Shown: in pieces, positions 50,166 to 62,487 of the stretch | Layout of the letters: the number at the start of each line of letters is the position of its first letter | Position numbering within the stretch: position 1 is the first letter of the stretch | Source: Adiantum capillus-veneris | Lineage: Eukaryota > Streptophyta > Polypodiopsida > Polypodiales > Pteridaceae | Direction: 5' to 3' | Length of the DNA: 64,000 nt | Assembly: GCA_014529385.2 (NCBI GenBank) | Contig: CM043963.1 | Span: 67,669,412-67,733,411 of the forward strand | Translations under genes and position numbers: made by a program | Notes under the pieces: model-generated | What the model saw: only the letters and a program-made list of their open reading frames with translations | Told to the model about the DNA's origin: nothing | The model's database searches: none

Positions 50166-51784
50166 CGCGCCATCACTATCCCATCGTCCCCTCATGCAAC
50201 TTCAAGCGACCTCTGCCAACGCGTGGGATGCTATCAATCCTCTCGCTCACAGGACGTCCCTCCTTCTCCCCAATGCCCCTTTTGGACAGCTGGCTCCAAT
50301 AGGCCCCCCTCAAGTCTTATGAAGCTCGGACCCCCTTATTTCCAAGATCCTTCCCCCAAACCTCGCTGATAAGCTCATGCAACCCTTGTCTGACAGGCAC
50401 CAACTCCTGCAAAACAGAGCTCGTTTTGATGGCAGCTAATCTCTCAGAGACCCACCAAGAGGAGATCAAGAGACTGTTGGACCAACTGCCGGAGGAAGCC
50501 TACATTCGGAACCTCAACATGGAAACTGCCAAGGACATTCTCACCCTGGCCAAGGAAAAGCTACTCAAGGTAAGCCGTCAGTCATGTTACCTTCTTCCCA
50601 AGTCAGGAAGGTCGAAAAGAACCTAGAAAGTCGAGCCCTGGTAGGTCTGCTGGCGGGTCCTCGCCCCCAGTCGATATGCTTAAAGCGTGGATAAAGCAAG
50701 AGTGGACAGCACGGGGCATTGAAGTGGATTCCATTCAATGCCTTCCCAAGAACCACTTCCTTTTTGTTTTCAGAGATCAAGCTATGGCGTTTCAAGCTCT
50801 AAGTTATGGGCAATGGGTTATCCGCAACTCTCCTCTTTGCCTATTTCGGTGGAACAAAGAATTTTACCCCGAAACCTCTGCATCAAGGAATTACCCGGTT
50901 TGGGTTGAATTCCCTAATCTCCCTCTGCACCTCTATAGCCACCTTGGTCCCATTGCGGGTCAACTGGGTAAAGTGTTAGGTGGTCGTCCAAGGCAAGACT
51001 GGTACAACCTTGCATGGCACCCGCCGCAAGTGCTTGCAGAGATGGACATCTCTAGCCCAGCCAATCTTCCCCCTTCCATTGAGATCCAGATTGATGATGG
51101 GGAGGTTTTTGACCAACCTATCGATTACAAATACCTCCCCGACACTTGTTTCCTTTGTGGTAAACAAGGTCACTTCGTAAGGGCTTGCCCACTCAAAGCC
51201 CCTCCCCCCGCCCCGTCCACTAACACCCAAGCTCTCTCAGACCCAGTAACTAATCAGGCTGAACCACCCCATCCAGTCAACGGTCAGCATCAACCCAAGC
51301 CTCGGGCTAACCAGTCTAGTAACAAAGCCAGCGCGGCTAGGAGACAAGAATACAAAGGCAAATCTTCTAATAGGTTCGCGGTCCTGGCAAGGCTCCAGGA
51401 ATTTGTGGACTTTGATTCAGAAGACTTTGGAGATTTCATCCCTCCCACTCAGCCTCAGGGGCCAGTAGTAGATGCTCGGTTAGAAGAAGAGGTTAACAAC
51501 ATGGACAGCCTTTGATTCAGAAGACTTTGGAGATTTCATCCCTCCTACTCAGCCTCAGGGGCCAGTAGTAGATGCTCGGTTAGAAGAAGAGGTTAACAAC
51601 ATGGACATCCAACCGCTCCCATAGCTCAACAAAGAAAACAGACCGGTGGTCGAGTCTTCTTTGATTCCCCTCCCCTTGGGTTCAACCCCTATGGAAGTGC
51701 TGAAAGACAACAAAAGAAATCATGCCAATGTGGCTCAGACTCCGCCACACCAATCAGGCAGCGGTAAGAACAAGCGAGCCTCCA
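50166..51784 (+). pseudogene. L1-type LINE ORF1 with DUF4283-like domain
   Basis: Opposite in strand to the RLP it interrupts. An N-terminal piece (50426-50626, MAANLSETHQEEIKRLLDQL) is followed, after a frame break, by 50676-51515: a DUF4283-like domain (FRDQAMAFQALSYGQWVIRN, PVWVEFPNLPLHLYS) and a zinc knuckle CFLCGKQGHFVRAC. Such proteins are ORF1/Gag-like proteins of plant L1 LINEs. The frame terminates early because of a 100-bp duplication at 51411. The rest up to ORF2 is proline-rich. Confidence 0.82.
51411..51610. repeat. 100-bp tandem duplication
   Basis: 51411-51510 and 51511-51610 are nearly identical (first differences: ccctcccac/ccctcctac; acagcc/acatcc). The unit length is not divisible by three, so it breaks ORF1 of the L1-type LINE at DSL-stop (51515). 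Confidence 0.95.
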
Positions 51785-51785
51785 A

Positions 51786-52107
51786 ATGAAAGTGCTTTCT
51801 TGGAATGTAAAGGGTTTGACTGACCCCCTCAAAGTCAAACGCATAGCTTCATGGCTCAGGAACAACCCGACGGATTGTATTGTGCTCCAAGAGGTTAAAA
51901 CCTCTGGCCCCGAGCTCGAACGAGCCTTAGCAAATGTCTCTAAGAAGCACTTCTGGCTGGTGGACTCTCACCCCCACGGGTCCGAAGGATGCGTCATTGG
52001 CGTACCTGAAGAATTCAAGTCCACTCAATTGTCTACTGCAAGCAGGCACAATTGGTGCTCGGTTGTCCTCCCTCATCCCTATAATTCTAGACTTGTAGGT
52101 GTCTATG
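51786..52107 (+). pseudogene. L1-type LINE ORF2, endonuclease start only
   Basis: Begins MKVLSWNVKGLTDPLKVKRI, the classical N-terminus of plant L1 endonuclease (W-N catalytic region), then IVLQEVKTSGPELE (catalytic E) and VVLPHPYNSRLVGVYA (conserved Tyr). Homology ends at GVYAGRS; the rest of the frame to 52343 is antisense to LRR sequence. Endonuclease C-terminus, RT and tail are missing, and no poly(A) marks the end, so this is an internally or 3' deleted insertion. Confidence 0.85.
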
Positions 52108-52702
52108 CTGGGAGATCTGGGCAACGTTCAAGCTCCTCGGGAATTGAGCCGTTTAGTTGGTTTGCCGAGAAAACAATGTTGTTCAGTACACAAGATGAGT
52201 TCTCTGATTTGGAAAGGTATCTGAAGGTCGAGAGATCACCCACAAAGCGGTTTTGGGATGGGGCCACTCAGCTGGTTCGACACAATAACAAATTGCATGA
52301 GCTGTGCAAGGCCCTGCAGGGAGCTTGGGATCCGGCCACTTAGTTTGGATTAGCAAGGAGCAGTTTCCCAAGGAAACTGGGATGTTGCCCGTGAGGTTGT
52401 TGGATGGGGCACGGAGGTAGAGCAGGTTTGATAGCCTGCCCAGGGACGCAGGCAGGCTGCCCGTGAAGTGGTTGAAGCTCAGGCGCAAAGAGGTGAGCTG
52501 GAAGCAATTCCCTACGGACTCGGGAATGCTGCCACTTGGGATACATTGAAGAGGGAGAGGGCGGTGCAGAGTGACAAGGAATCTGGGATAGAGCCGGAGA
52601 AATTGTTGAGGGAAATGTCCAGTGAGGCGAGCGAGGCGGCGCCGACATTGCAAAGAGCTGCGATTGCTTGGGAGGAAATTGATCCGGAGATGGAAACGTT
52701 GC
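52108..52702 (-). pseudogene. LRR receptor-like protein, upstream LRR part
   Basis: Minus-strand LRRs in three frames: SISSQAIAALCNVGAASLAS, LDISLNNFSGSIPDSL, LTSLRLSFNHFTGSLPASLG, LYLRAPSNNLTGNIPVSLGN, GRIPSSLQGLAQLMQF, VSNQLSGPIPKPLCG, and LNNIVFSANQLNGSIPEELE. LxxLxLxxNxLxGxIPxxL repeats are plant-type LRRs. Together with 49553-50165 this is one RLP relic cut by the L1-type fragment; the LRRs just before YYEELEVKAKG are missing. It is cut upstream at about 52702 by TAGCGACG repeats. Confidence 0.82.
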
Positions 52703-52812
52703 TATATTCGTCGTTATATAGCGACGCTTATAGCGACGGTTACAGGCTACCTATAGCGACGCTCATAGCGATGTTGCAGAGCCTTATACAGCGACGCTTA
52801 TAGCGACACCCA
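52703..52812. repeat. TAGCGACG subterminal-type repeats
   Basis: Contains multiple 'tatagcgacgctt' / 'ttatagcgac' units, partly palindromic ('cgtcgttatatagcgacg'). Arrays of this kind are found near the ends of plant CACTA and related elements. No CACTA terminus or 3-bp duplication was located, so this is an element-end fragment by inference. Confidence 0.5.
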
Positions 52813-53210
52813 AGAGTAAATTTTTTTGGGTGGTAGGGCATTCACCCATCAATCAAATTGAATGTTTCAATAAGAGAGTAAACCTAAATGAATCCAACAT
52901 AAGCCCAGATTCACCTTTGAAAGAAAGTGCAAGGTATAGACCCAAAGTAGTCACCCACAAGAGAATATAACCATTAACTCCATCGTTCATAGTATTGTTT
53001 GCAGAATAAAGATACAAAACTGACAAAAGTAAATCAATGACAATTGTACACATCATAGGCAAAATCACTTGATTGTTAAGCTTTAAAAATGTAATAGTTA
53101 CAACACCATTGTCATTATTGAGAAAATATACATGGTTTTCCAATAGTTACAAAAAAACGTATACACGTTATCTCATTAAACATGCTATGACAAAAGGAAA
53201 CTAATGCTAT
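52813..53210. other. No feature recognised
   Basis: AT-rich sequence between the subterminal repeats and the transposase-like remnant. The ORF at 52853-53143 has no recognisable feature. Confidence 0.5.
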
Positions 53211-53950
53211 CTAGCTACGGCTGATGTCGTTTAATAGACGTCTCATCGCGTCCAAGCAACGTATCTGTCGGATTCTGTAGAAAAAACAATAAGACAGCTT
53301 TCTGTAAGTATAAACATATAATTTACAAAACAATACAACAAATAGAAAAGAGTAAACCCTAATACTAACCATGCCATCGCGAGAACTCAAAATGTCCATC
53401 ATGACGTTTCCCTTTCTGCCTGCATACTCGCGCTGGTACGGTGTGGGGTCACATCCTGTCATCGACCACTGTTCAAAACATACAAAGAATCCATTATGTT
53501 ACAATTTAAAAGTACAAATAGACATAACTACCAAACCTAAAGAGAAATGCAAAAAGACTTACAAAATCGGCCTCAAATGATGCCCACCCGCCGCTCCCCA
53601 AGTGGTGGGAGCTCCCTGTCTCTACTCGCGCTTTGACTGCCTCCTTTTGTTGCTTCCACTTGTCATGATTCTCGCACGCTGTTCGCTCCACGTTCTTCCA
53701 ATCTTCTTTGGCCAGCCAATCTGGTCTATTCCACCCATTATTTATTGTTTTCTACATTTCAGAACGCTTGTGCTTGTAGTGTTCGCACATTCGAACCTTC
53801 ATCAGGTCTTCATTGAAGCGCTCATCTCGTGTTGACACGAAAAACTCGTCATGCAGCATGCTGGTGAATTTGTCTTTTAATTCACTTGGTACTTCACTCC
53901 ACGTGTTTAGTATATAGTGTCTAAACTCAACATAAACCTAAATCTAATCC
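53211..53950 (-). pseudogene. Plant Ptta/En/Spm transposase-like remnant
   Basis: Minus-strand pieces read LNTWSEVPSELKDKFTSMLH, RPDWLAKEDWKNVERTACEN and HDKWKQQKEAVKARVETGSS, then GGWASFEADF, and, after a gap, GCDPTPYQREYAGRKGNV. This resembles the plant Transposase_24 (Ptta/En/Spm) family that accompanies CACTA elements. A gap consistent with an intron or degenerate insert lies at about 53470-53570. It faces the tnp2-like gene at 55.3 kb. The family assignment is by recollected pattern and moderate. Confidence 0.55.
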
Positions 53951-54217
53951 AGTTTTAAATCCTGAACCTAAATGTAATCTAACTTAAATCTAACATAGCT
54001 AGCTAATCTTAAATCTTGCCCTAGTTCTAAATCTAACCTAATTTTAATCTAATGTAGATCTAAATCTAGCATAATCCTAAACTCAACATAAACTTAAATC
54101 TAAATGTAATCGGACATAATCTTAAATTTAACTTAAATCTTCACCTAATCTTTCTCTCTTTGTTTTTTTCCCTTACCTCTATCTTTTGTCTTCTCCCCCT
54201 CTCTCTCTTTGGTTTTT

Positions 54218-54287
54218 TATTCTCTCTCTCTCTCTCTCCTCTCTCTCTCACACACACACACATACACACACATTGTGTCTTTGAAAG

Positions 54288-54319
<32 letters not shown>

Positions 54320-54367
54320 TCACACACACACACATACACACACACATTGTGTCTTTGAAAGAAAGAA

Positions 54368-54402
<35 letters not shown>

Positions 54403-54534
54403 GAGGGAAAGGGAACATGAGAGAGAGGAGAGGGAAGGAGCATACCTGGCTCTCCTTCCTCTCCTCGTGTGTGTGTGTGTGTGTGTGGGGGGGGGGGGGG
54501 GAGGAGGGAAGGAGAGAGAGAGAGAGAGAGGAAA

Positions 54535-54620
<86 letters not shown>

Positions 54621-54630
54621 CGAGAGCAAG

Positions 54631-54682
<52 letters not shown>

Positions 54683-54705
54683 AGAGAGATAGCGAGAGCG
54701 ATATC

Positions 54706-54739
<34 letters not shown>

Positions 54740-54784
54740 TAGGGTACGTAGAGAGAGAGATAGAGAGAAATAGAGAGATAGAGA

Positions 54785-54865
<81 letters not shown>

Positions 54866-54870
54866 AAAGA
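54218..54870. repeat. GA/GT/TA microsatellite cluster
   Basis: Two similar blocks of 'cacacacacacatacacacacattgtgtctttgaaagaaagaaaga' (about 54250-54300 and 54320-54370) followed by long GA tracts at 54540-54760, a G tract at 54487-54501 and TA repeats at 54788-54830. ORFs on both strands are artefacts. It probably sits inside the CACTA remains. Confidence 0.95.
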
Positions 54871-55286
54871 TAGAGGTAGAGAAAGAGAGAGAATTAACTA
54901 GTGATAGCTACGGAGATGGATAGAGAGAGAGAGAGAGATAGTAGTAGATAGAGAAAGTTGGCGTGACAGAGTTAGTTTGGCTGACCAATTGTATGAAAAG
55001 GACATAAACTCTCTCTATCTCTCTCTCTCCCTCTAGAAGAAACTATGGAACTAAAAGAGGCAAAGGGGTTTTGCCCGCTACATGCATTGTCATCTACACC
55101 TGGGAGAGCACGTATGTGTCTACCCATATAGGATTTGACCAATAAAGACGAGATTTTGACCCGATGGTCCTGATCTCCGTACACCTCTGGACCAAGGTGT
55201 GCGGAGATCGGGCAAGGCTAGAGAATGCGAGGTAGTTTACATTGTGAGGAGTATATATATTAAAACAACATTCATAATCATTGTAG

Positions 55287-56230
<944 letters not shown>

Positions 56231-56519
56231 ATGGTTATGGTTTTAATTTGGTTATGGTTTTGCACAAAGTTCATTTCATTTCTTTCATTTGCCTTAAATC
56301 TCATGTGAGATCCTACATGGATATCATGTAGGAGGGGTATACATATGGTTTTTTTTTTTTAAAGTTTATGTTAAAACAAAGGGAACTCTGCCAAAATTTT
56401 TGCGGGAGCACGGTTGATTTTGGTGTTGCTCGCTTTCTTGGGCAGAGGATAGGCAGTTTGGTTGTGGCTGTGTCCATCTTTTCACTGGGCACAGGACAGG
56501 CTGCCTGTCCTCTGTCCAA

Positions 56520-56700
56520 GAATTTTGTTTTCTAATATGGTCATCGAAATACGCGTCGATAGAGACGTCAAAATACACGTTGAAAAAAATGCCTTTCGAC
56601 ACTGACTCGTATTTTGACGGTTTTACAAGGACGATTATTTCGACGCACTTTTCGAGTATGGCATCGAAATCTACGTCGAAGGCACTTTTTTGTTGTAGTA
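56520..56700. mobile_element. Right end of a CACTA-type element
   Basis: Repeats of 'cgtcgaaat' / 'atttcgacg' type (56540-56690) are followed by GGCACTTTTTTGTTGTAGTA at 56681-56700. Its reverse complement, TACTACAACAAAAAAGTGCC, matches the common CACTACAA(C/G)AAAA terminus with the first C changed. The next base pairs (TTAAGTAGCC) are chromovirus leader sequence as at 4159, so the element end lies inside that older repeat. The matching left end was not found. Confidence 0.7.
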
Positions 56701-57402
56701 TTAAGTAGCCTATAAATGGTTGATGTTGTTAATTATATTAGGGTAAGCGGAGCTGGGATCTATTATCAGTTTTGAGCCCACTATGTGGGATATGGTGCAC
56801 ACGGAGCTTTGGAGTTAATAGTGGAGTCTTTTTAGACTTGCCTACGGCTTTACCATTATTGAGCCATAAGAAGTCCGAAAGGAGCTAGCCCTCGACCACT
56901 CTGCTATGTTAGACCTACTCCACTACTCTTTATAATTAACCACTTCGAGCCGTGGGTGTAGATACTTAAGAGCCAATTCTCAAAGGTGGAGAGGAGTGGC
57001 AACTAAAGTTTTGAATTGCCAAAGCATACACTAAGTATATACATAAATTTTGTTAACATGGTGACAATAATCAAGAGAGTAGAATGAACATTGATAGTTT
57101 TGATTTTGCACATGAAGGTGCTACTGATGATGCTCGCATGTTTGTGAACTATCTCGTAACTAGGTTGCAGCAAGCTATGGGCAACCCTGCTTTGTAAGCC
57201 GGAGTTACTCAACGACTTCGCACTTATGGGATTTCCCTTCATCTCCAAGAGGAGAGAGACCTTAGGAGGCCTCTTGAAGAGACCCCCAAAAGAAGACTCT
57301 ATCCCATACGAGAGGAGGAATCCAAAGAGCAAGAAAGCAATGAAAGTTTAAGTTCCTCTGAAGATGTGGCTCAACGAAGACAGCGATCTAGACGATCGCC
57401 CA
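56701..57402 (+). pseudogene. gag: Leader and gag start of a third chromovirus copy
   Basis: Collinear with 4159-4880 of copy A: leader phrases, then MNIDSFDFAHEG at about 57084 and NYLVTRLQQAMGN. The ATG context has a one-base deletion, and TTG-TAA ends the frame near 57197. It is cut at 56700 by the CACTA end and stops near 57402, after which the sequence is unrelated. Confidence 0.85.
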
Positions 57403-57465
57403 CGTTTTGTGGGCCATGGTGTTCAACCCGTCGACCGACATTTGTCTGTGTGTGTATGTGTGTAT

Positions 57466-57534
<69 letters not shown>

Positions 57535-57576
57535 TTGCCCACCACCAATGGACTCGTGGAGTCTTATGTCTACGTG

Positions 57577-57614
<38 letters not shown>

Positions 57615-57669
57615 TTGCCGGATCGTCTTACATCTGCGCCAGCCAGTGCCAAGGTCCAATGAGTGCTTT

Positions 57670-57722
<53 letters not shown>

Positions 57723-58211
57723 CAACCCGTCTCGACCTCGAGTGCTTTTGCTTGCACGCGCTGGATGTGTGAGACACAGAGGGGTTCTCTTGTGAGTCGT
57801 ATGTGAGGCTCGTATTGTATGAGACGCGGGTGCCGCCAAAGGAACATACTGCTCTTCAGTGTCACCTGTCTAGCTGCGTGCAATGTCCTCACTGTTGCTG
57901 AAGATGCAGGCCCGGGTTGACTCAGAGCACACTCTTCGGGTCTGTTGGTATCACCTCACTCATGCAAGTATGGCCGGACGAAACCATTTTCAGCCACATG
58001 GCCTCCTGAATTCCTCTCTCATTCATATATAGTAGTACATCCGCCCACCAAAGGCGGCCTCTCTCTCTCTCTCTCTCTTTTGCTCCCCCTCTTTATCCCG
58101 TGCATGTGAGCTTCTCTCACTTTTGGCATTTAGTCTTCAGCTGGCAAACGTTGACACATGTAAAGTGTACTCTCTCTGCCGTTATAGAATACATAGTATG
58201 GCCGGCCGCCT

Positions 58212-58283
<72 letters not shown>

Positions 58284-58285
58284 GC
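57403..58285. other. Non-coding stretch with GT, GA and CT microsatellites
   Basis: GT/GA at about 57445-57530, GA at 57580-57611 and 57673-57722, CT at 58060-58078 and a long CT tract (about 33 units) at 58216-58280. The long ORFs on both strands are repeat translations. The last CT tract directly borders the LINE copy 2 start. Confidence 0.85.
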
Positions 58286-58508
58286 AGCCGTTTTTTGACC
58301 TAGTAGATAGCAGTCCACTCTTTTGATCATAACTTCTTCATCCGAACTCCGATTTGGGTGATCTATAGCCTCAATCGAAGAGCACGAAGTCCTCTACGCA
58401 TTGATGTAAAGACAGAAATTTTCAGAGTTATGGAAGGCATTTTTGTAGCAGCATTTCCGAAGTGAACAGGTTCAACAAAATTGATTCTCATCTCCTATTC
58501 TACATACA
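58286..58508 (+). other. 5' untranslated region of two-ORF LINE, copy 2
   Basis: Starts CAGCCGTTTTTTGACCTAGT, as copy 1. It is conserved with copy 1 for about 150 bp ('cttttgatcataacttcttc', 'agcctcaatcgaagagcacg'). A CT microsatellite plus AGTG precedes it. Confidence 0.8.
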
Positions 58509-59459
58509 ATGTCTTCCGGCACTCGCAAGGGTTCTTCTTCTTCAACAAGGTCCACAACCATTATGGAAAATGATCCAAAATCTCCTAAGTATGGAGATAG
58601 CAACACAACCACCCAACCAACGACATCGGAAACCATGATCGTGGCGTACTTGGTATCATTGCAAGAGACCGTAAACAAACAAGGCGAAGACTTACGAGCA
58701 CTTGCAATGGAGAATGGCACACTAAGGGTACTTGTGGTTGAGAATGAGAATCTCAAGAGGACACTTGAGATGCAAACAACACGTTTGATGCAACTTGAAG
58801 AGGAAGTCAAGGAATGTAAACGCTCTCTTGTGGACTTGAATGCTTTGAAGGAGCGGATGAGCAAAGTAGAGCATGACCATGTATTGAAAGAGGAGAAATT
58901 TGACACTATGAGCCGGGATGTATGCGACATGAAAAATGTATGCACAAACAAGTCTTGGGCTGATGTATGTGGTAGCAATGTGGTTTCTAATTCCTCACTC
59001 ATGCAAGCTATGGTTCAAACAAAGAATGTTGAGAATGTGGATGTGGAGGAGTTGAAGGAACGGGAGCGACGTTCCAAGAACATTGTTATTCGTGGAATTC
59101 CCGAAGAGAAGTTAGAGACACCTCCTTCTCTTGCCATTGTTATTGAAGATTTTTTCAAAACCCACTTTGGCATGTCCGGAGTTATGGTCTATGGAGCGCA
59201 TAGAGTGGGGAAGCAAGGAGCTCCTCGCTCGGGAGAATGGCCAATTGTATGCACCATGCCAGATGAGACCAAGCGAAAGATTATCCTTGATAATAGTTGG
59301 ATCTATTTAAGGGATACAAAATGTTTTGTATGTGAAGATCGCACTATTAAGCAACAAAATATGCGTCGCAAGGCATATGAGGAAAAGAATAATAAAAACA
59401 AGGAGATCTCTCATGAAGAAAATGTGCCCAAGGAGGAGGCAAGTCTCTCAAGCAAATAG
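58509..59459 (+). CDS. LINE ORF1 protein, copy 2
   Basis: 316 codons, intact, about three quarters identical by eye to copy 1. Starts MSSGTRKGSSSSTRS. Coiled coil over residues about 45-130 (LQETVNKQGEDLRALAMENG; VVENENLKRTLEMQTTRLMQ), then RSKNIVIRGIPEEK and the RRM-like/CTD part with FFKTHFGMSGVM, AHRVGKQG and NMRRKAYEEKNN. An RNA-binding coiled-coil protein required for LINE RNP formation. Conservation of two diverged but open ORF1 copies implies selection during earlier activity. Confidence 0.85.
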   Translation: MSSGTRKGSSSSTRSTTIMENDPKSPKYGDSNTTTQPTTSETMIVAYLVSLQETVNKQGEDLRALAMENGTLRVLVVENENLKRTLEMQTTRLMQLEEEVKECKRSLVDLNALKERMSKVEHDHVLKEEKFDTMSRDVCDMKNVCTNKSWADVCGSNVVSNSSLMQAMVQTKNVENVDVEELKERERRSKNIVIRGIPEEKLETPPSLAIVIEDFFKTHFGMSGVMVYGAHRVGKQGAPRSGEWPIVCTMPDETKRKIILDNSWIYLRDTKCFVCEDRTIKQQNMRRKAYEEKNNKNKEISHEENVPKEEASLSSK

Positions 59460-59469
59460 GGATGCGTGA

Positions 59470-62400
59470 CCTATGAGACCGAGTTACAATTGAAAATATG
59501 CTTTTGTAATTGTAATGGATACCCATGGAATGCGGGGGGTTGGCATTGATGAACTAATAAGCAAAGCCGATGTTGTACTTCTTGTTGAAACTTGGGAGCA
59601 TGATACACAAAGGATTAACGGCTTGGAGGATTACAATGTACATTCATTGATGTGGTCAAAGAATCTCAAGCAACGAAGAGGACAAGGAGGGTTAGCATGT
59701 ATGGTTAAGAAAGGATTGGAAGATTTTGTATCAATTGTGAAAGATGACAAGTACAAACGTTATGTATGGCTAAAAATTATGACACCAAAAAGAGCACCCA
59801 TTTTTGTAGCCGGTTGCTACATTCCTCATCATGATTCTCCCTTTTATGCTTGCATGGATAGAGATCAACCATTTTCTGATTTGGAAGAGGACATTGCTTA
59901 TTTCAAAGGTGAAGGTGATGTTATTGTATCTGGGGATATGAATGCTCGCACAAAAACATTGCAACATGATACTCAACAATTTGATATGCCATACATTTCA
60001 AGGGAGTTGGAGGAAGTTCACTTGTATGATCGTACTTCAATGGATGAGAAAGAGCCGGATCACTATGGAAAGTTACTTTTACACATGTGTAATAGCACGG
60101 GTATGCTCATTGCCAATGGTGTATCTTTGTGGAGTGGAACCAATGGATTTACATGTAGAAGACATAATGGGGATAGTTTGATTGACTATATGCTACTCTC
60201 TGAAGCCATCATGTATCGCATAAAGAGTTTTATGTTTGGTCAATGGACCCCGGAATCCGACCATCGCACCTTATGTATCGACCTTTCATGTGGAGAAGCA
60301 ACTAAGCATGATAATCTCAGCCAAAGGAAAGAGAAGTTATCACTATGTATGGATTCCAAACGGGCACCAATGTACATTGAAATGGTTGAGCAAAAATTAT
60401 GGATGACAAAGCTTCAATGTGATGCACCATTGGAAACTAAATGGGAAGCTTTCAAGAAAGCTATTTGTTCTTGTGCGGAAGAATGCTTTGCCATAAAGCA
60501 TCTCCATGGTATCCACAAAGATAGATCACGCAAAAGGTGGTTTGATAAAGAATTTCAAGATGCTCGAAAGTCCTTGATAAAGATTGATGCAACTATGGAC
60601 AAAGACAACTATCAAAGTCATTTGCGTACATACAAGGCATTGATTCAAAAGAAGAGAAGAAGATGGGAAGTAAAGCAACAAGAATTTCAAATCCAAGAAA
60701 AGGCACATGCATGTGGAAGATTTTGGAGAAACTTGAGAGGCAAGCGGGTTGAGAATTTTGGTAACTTGAGTCTAGTGGATATGTACACACATTGTAGGCA
60801 ATTATATGAGCAAGAAAATACTGAAAAAATGCCATTTTATGGTTCACTCCCATGTATGCCGTCTTTTTTTACTATTGAGGATGTATGCGGTGGGCTTGAA
60901 AAGTTGGCCACTCGCAAAGCGGGAGATCTTCAAGGTATCAAGCCGGAGATGATCAAATGGACGGGAGATTTTACCCATGAGTGGATGTGTGATATGTTCA
61001 ACCTTGCACTTCAACATGGTATGCCTTATGATTGGAGTACTAATTGGGTTAAGCCTTTGCATAAAGGAGGGGATGTAAACAATGTAAGCAACTATCGGAC
61101 TATAATGATTGGGTCTCTTATGGCAAAGTTGTTTGGGTGCATAATGGAGATGAAATTGAGTGATTGGGCTGAAGAGAATGATAAGCGTGCAAAGGGACAA
61201 GCGGGTTTTCGTCGATGCCATAGCACCATTGATCATCTTGTCACTCTTCGTGTTCTCATAGAGGAAAGTCGGTTGAAAGGCAAGCGATTGTATTGTTGTT
61301 TTGTGGACTTTAAGAAAGCCTTTGATATGATTCCACGTAACAATTTGTGGAGAAGGATGGAAGAACTCCAAGTGCCAAGTGAGTTTATGCTTGCGGTTTC
61401 TCGAATCTATGAGAAGGTGATTTGTCAATTCCGCATGGGAAGAGAAATTTCAGAAATTTTTGTAAGCACTATTGGGGTTAAACAAGGATGTCCATTGTCA
61501 CCAACTCTCTTTGGTCTATGCATCGATCAATTGGAACAAATGGTACTTGACTTTATGCAAGAAGAAGGCATTGAAGAGGTCACTATTTGCAATGCGGTAA
61601 TCATGCTTTTGTTGTATGCGGATGATGTAGTGCTTCTAGCACACACTTTAGAAGATGCACAAAAGCTTATGGTTGTCCTTGAGAACTTTTGCTTGCATAG
61701 TGGGCTGATTGTAAATGAATCCAAAACAAAGGTTATGCTTGTGAAAACCAACCATAAGGAGAAGCCATGCATTGTGTACAACAACGAGACACTTGAAGTT
61801 GTTGAGAGCTTTAAGTACCTTGGCCTTGAGGTTCCATCCAATCACAAGTGGCATGAATGTGCAATGCGTCGTTTGGAAGCGGGAAAGAGAGCATATTATG
61901 CATTTGAGAACATGTGTAATGCGGGAAACATCAAGTGTTGGGTTCTCAAGAAGTATCTTTTTGATGCATTGGTGACACCGGTTCTTCTTTATGGAGTTGA
62001 AGTGTGGGGCGGGAGCATCTCAAAGTCTACTTGGAAAGAGTTTGAGAATGTCCAAAAGCATTTTCTTACAAACTTTCTCCAAGTTAAGACACAAACACCA
62101 TATATGCTCTTACTTCTTGAGTCGGGATCTCTTCCAATTGAGGTTATGGGCATGGAAAGGGTTGTGGAGTACATGATAAAGATGCGTCAAAACCCCTCAC
62201 ATCGACTTCCTACAATTGCATGGGAAGCAAGCAAAAAAGTTCAAAAGACGCATAAAAGCAAGATCTTGAGCACGGGATGGATGGAAGACATAAAGAAGTG
62301 GTTTGGGAGATGGGATGAATTACACTTGCTACATGATGCTTCAATTGACTCTCAAGTGAATGAAGCTTTTCTACAACGCCAATGTATTACGGCTTGGGAG

Positions 62401-62487
62401 AAATCCGGTGGGTCACGCTTCATACATTACACCACCTATATTGCCCCCAACTACAAAACCATGTTCTTCGTTGAGAGAGGAAACCGT
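59470..62487 (+). pseudogene. LINE ORF2, copy 2, start lost and 3'-truncated
   Basis: Open from 59515 to 62538, but the true N-terminal frame (YETELQLKICFCNCNGYPWN) lies one frame off because of a G6 run at about 59535-59540, and the copy 1 ATG is GTG here. The endonuclease retains VETWEHD, GDMNAR, IDYML and SDH; RT has FVDFKKAFD, GVKQGCPLSPTLF and YADDVVLLA (61617-61643). Homology to copy 1 ends after RGNR at about 62487, so the final 150 or so residues including the zinc knuckle are missing. The last residues to 62538 are unrelated sequence. Confidence 0.88.

Noticed and set aside
54141-54867. Overlapping ORFs of 120-216 codons on both strands
   Set aside because: Simple-repeat translation; no non-repetitive conserved residues.
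57364-57892. 143- and 173-codon ORFs on opposite strands
   Set aside because: Composed mainly of GT/GA repeat translation joined to the end of a chromovirus gag fragment.
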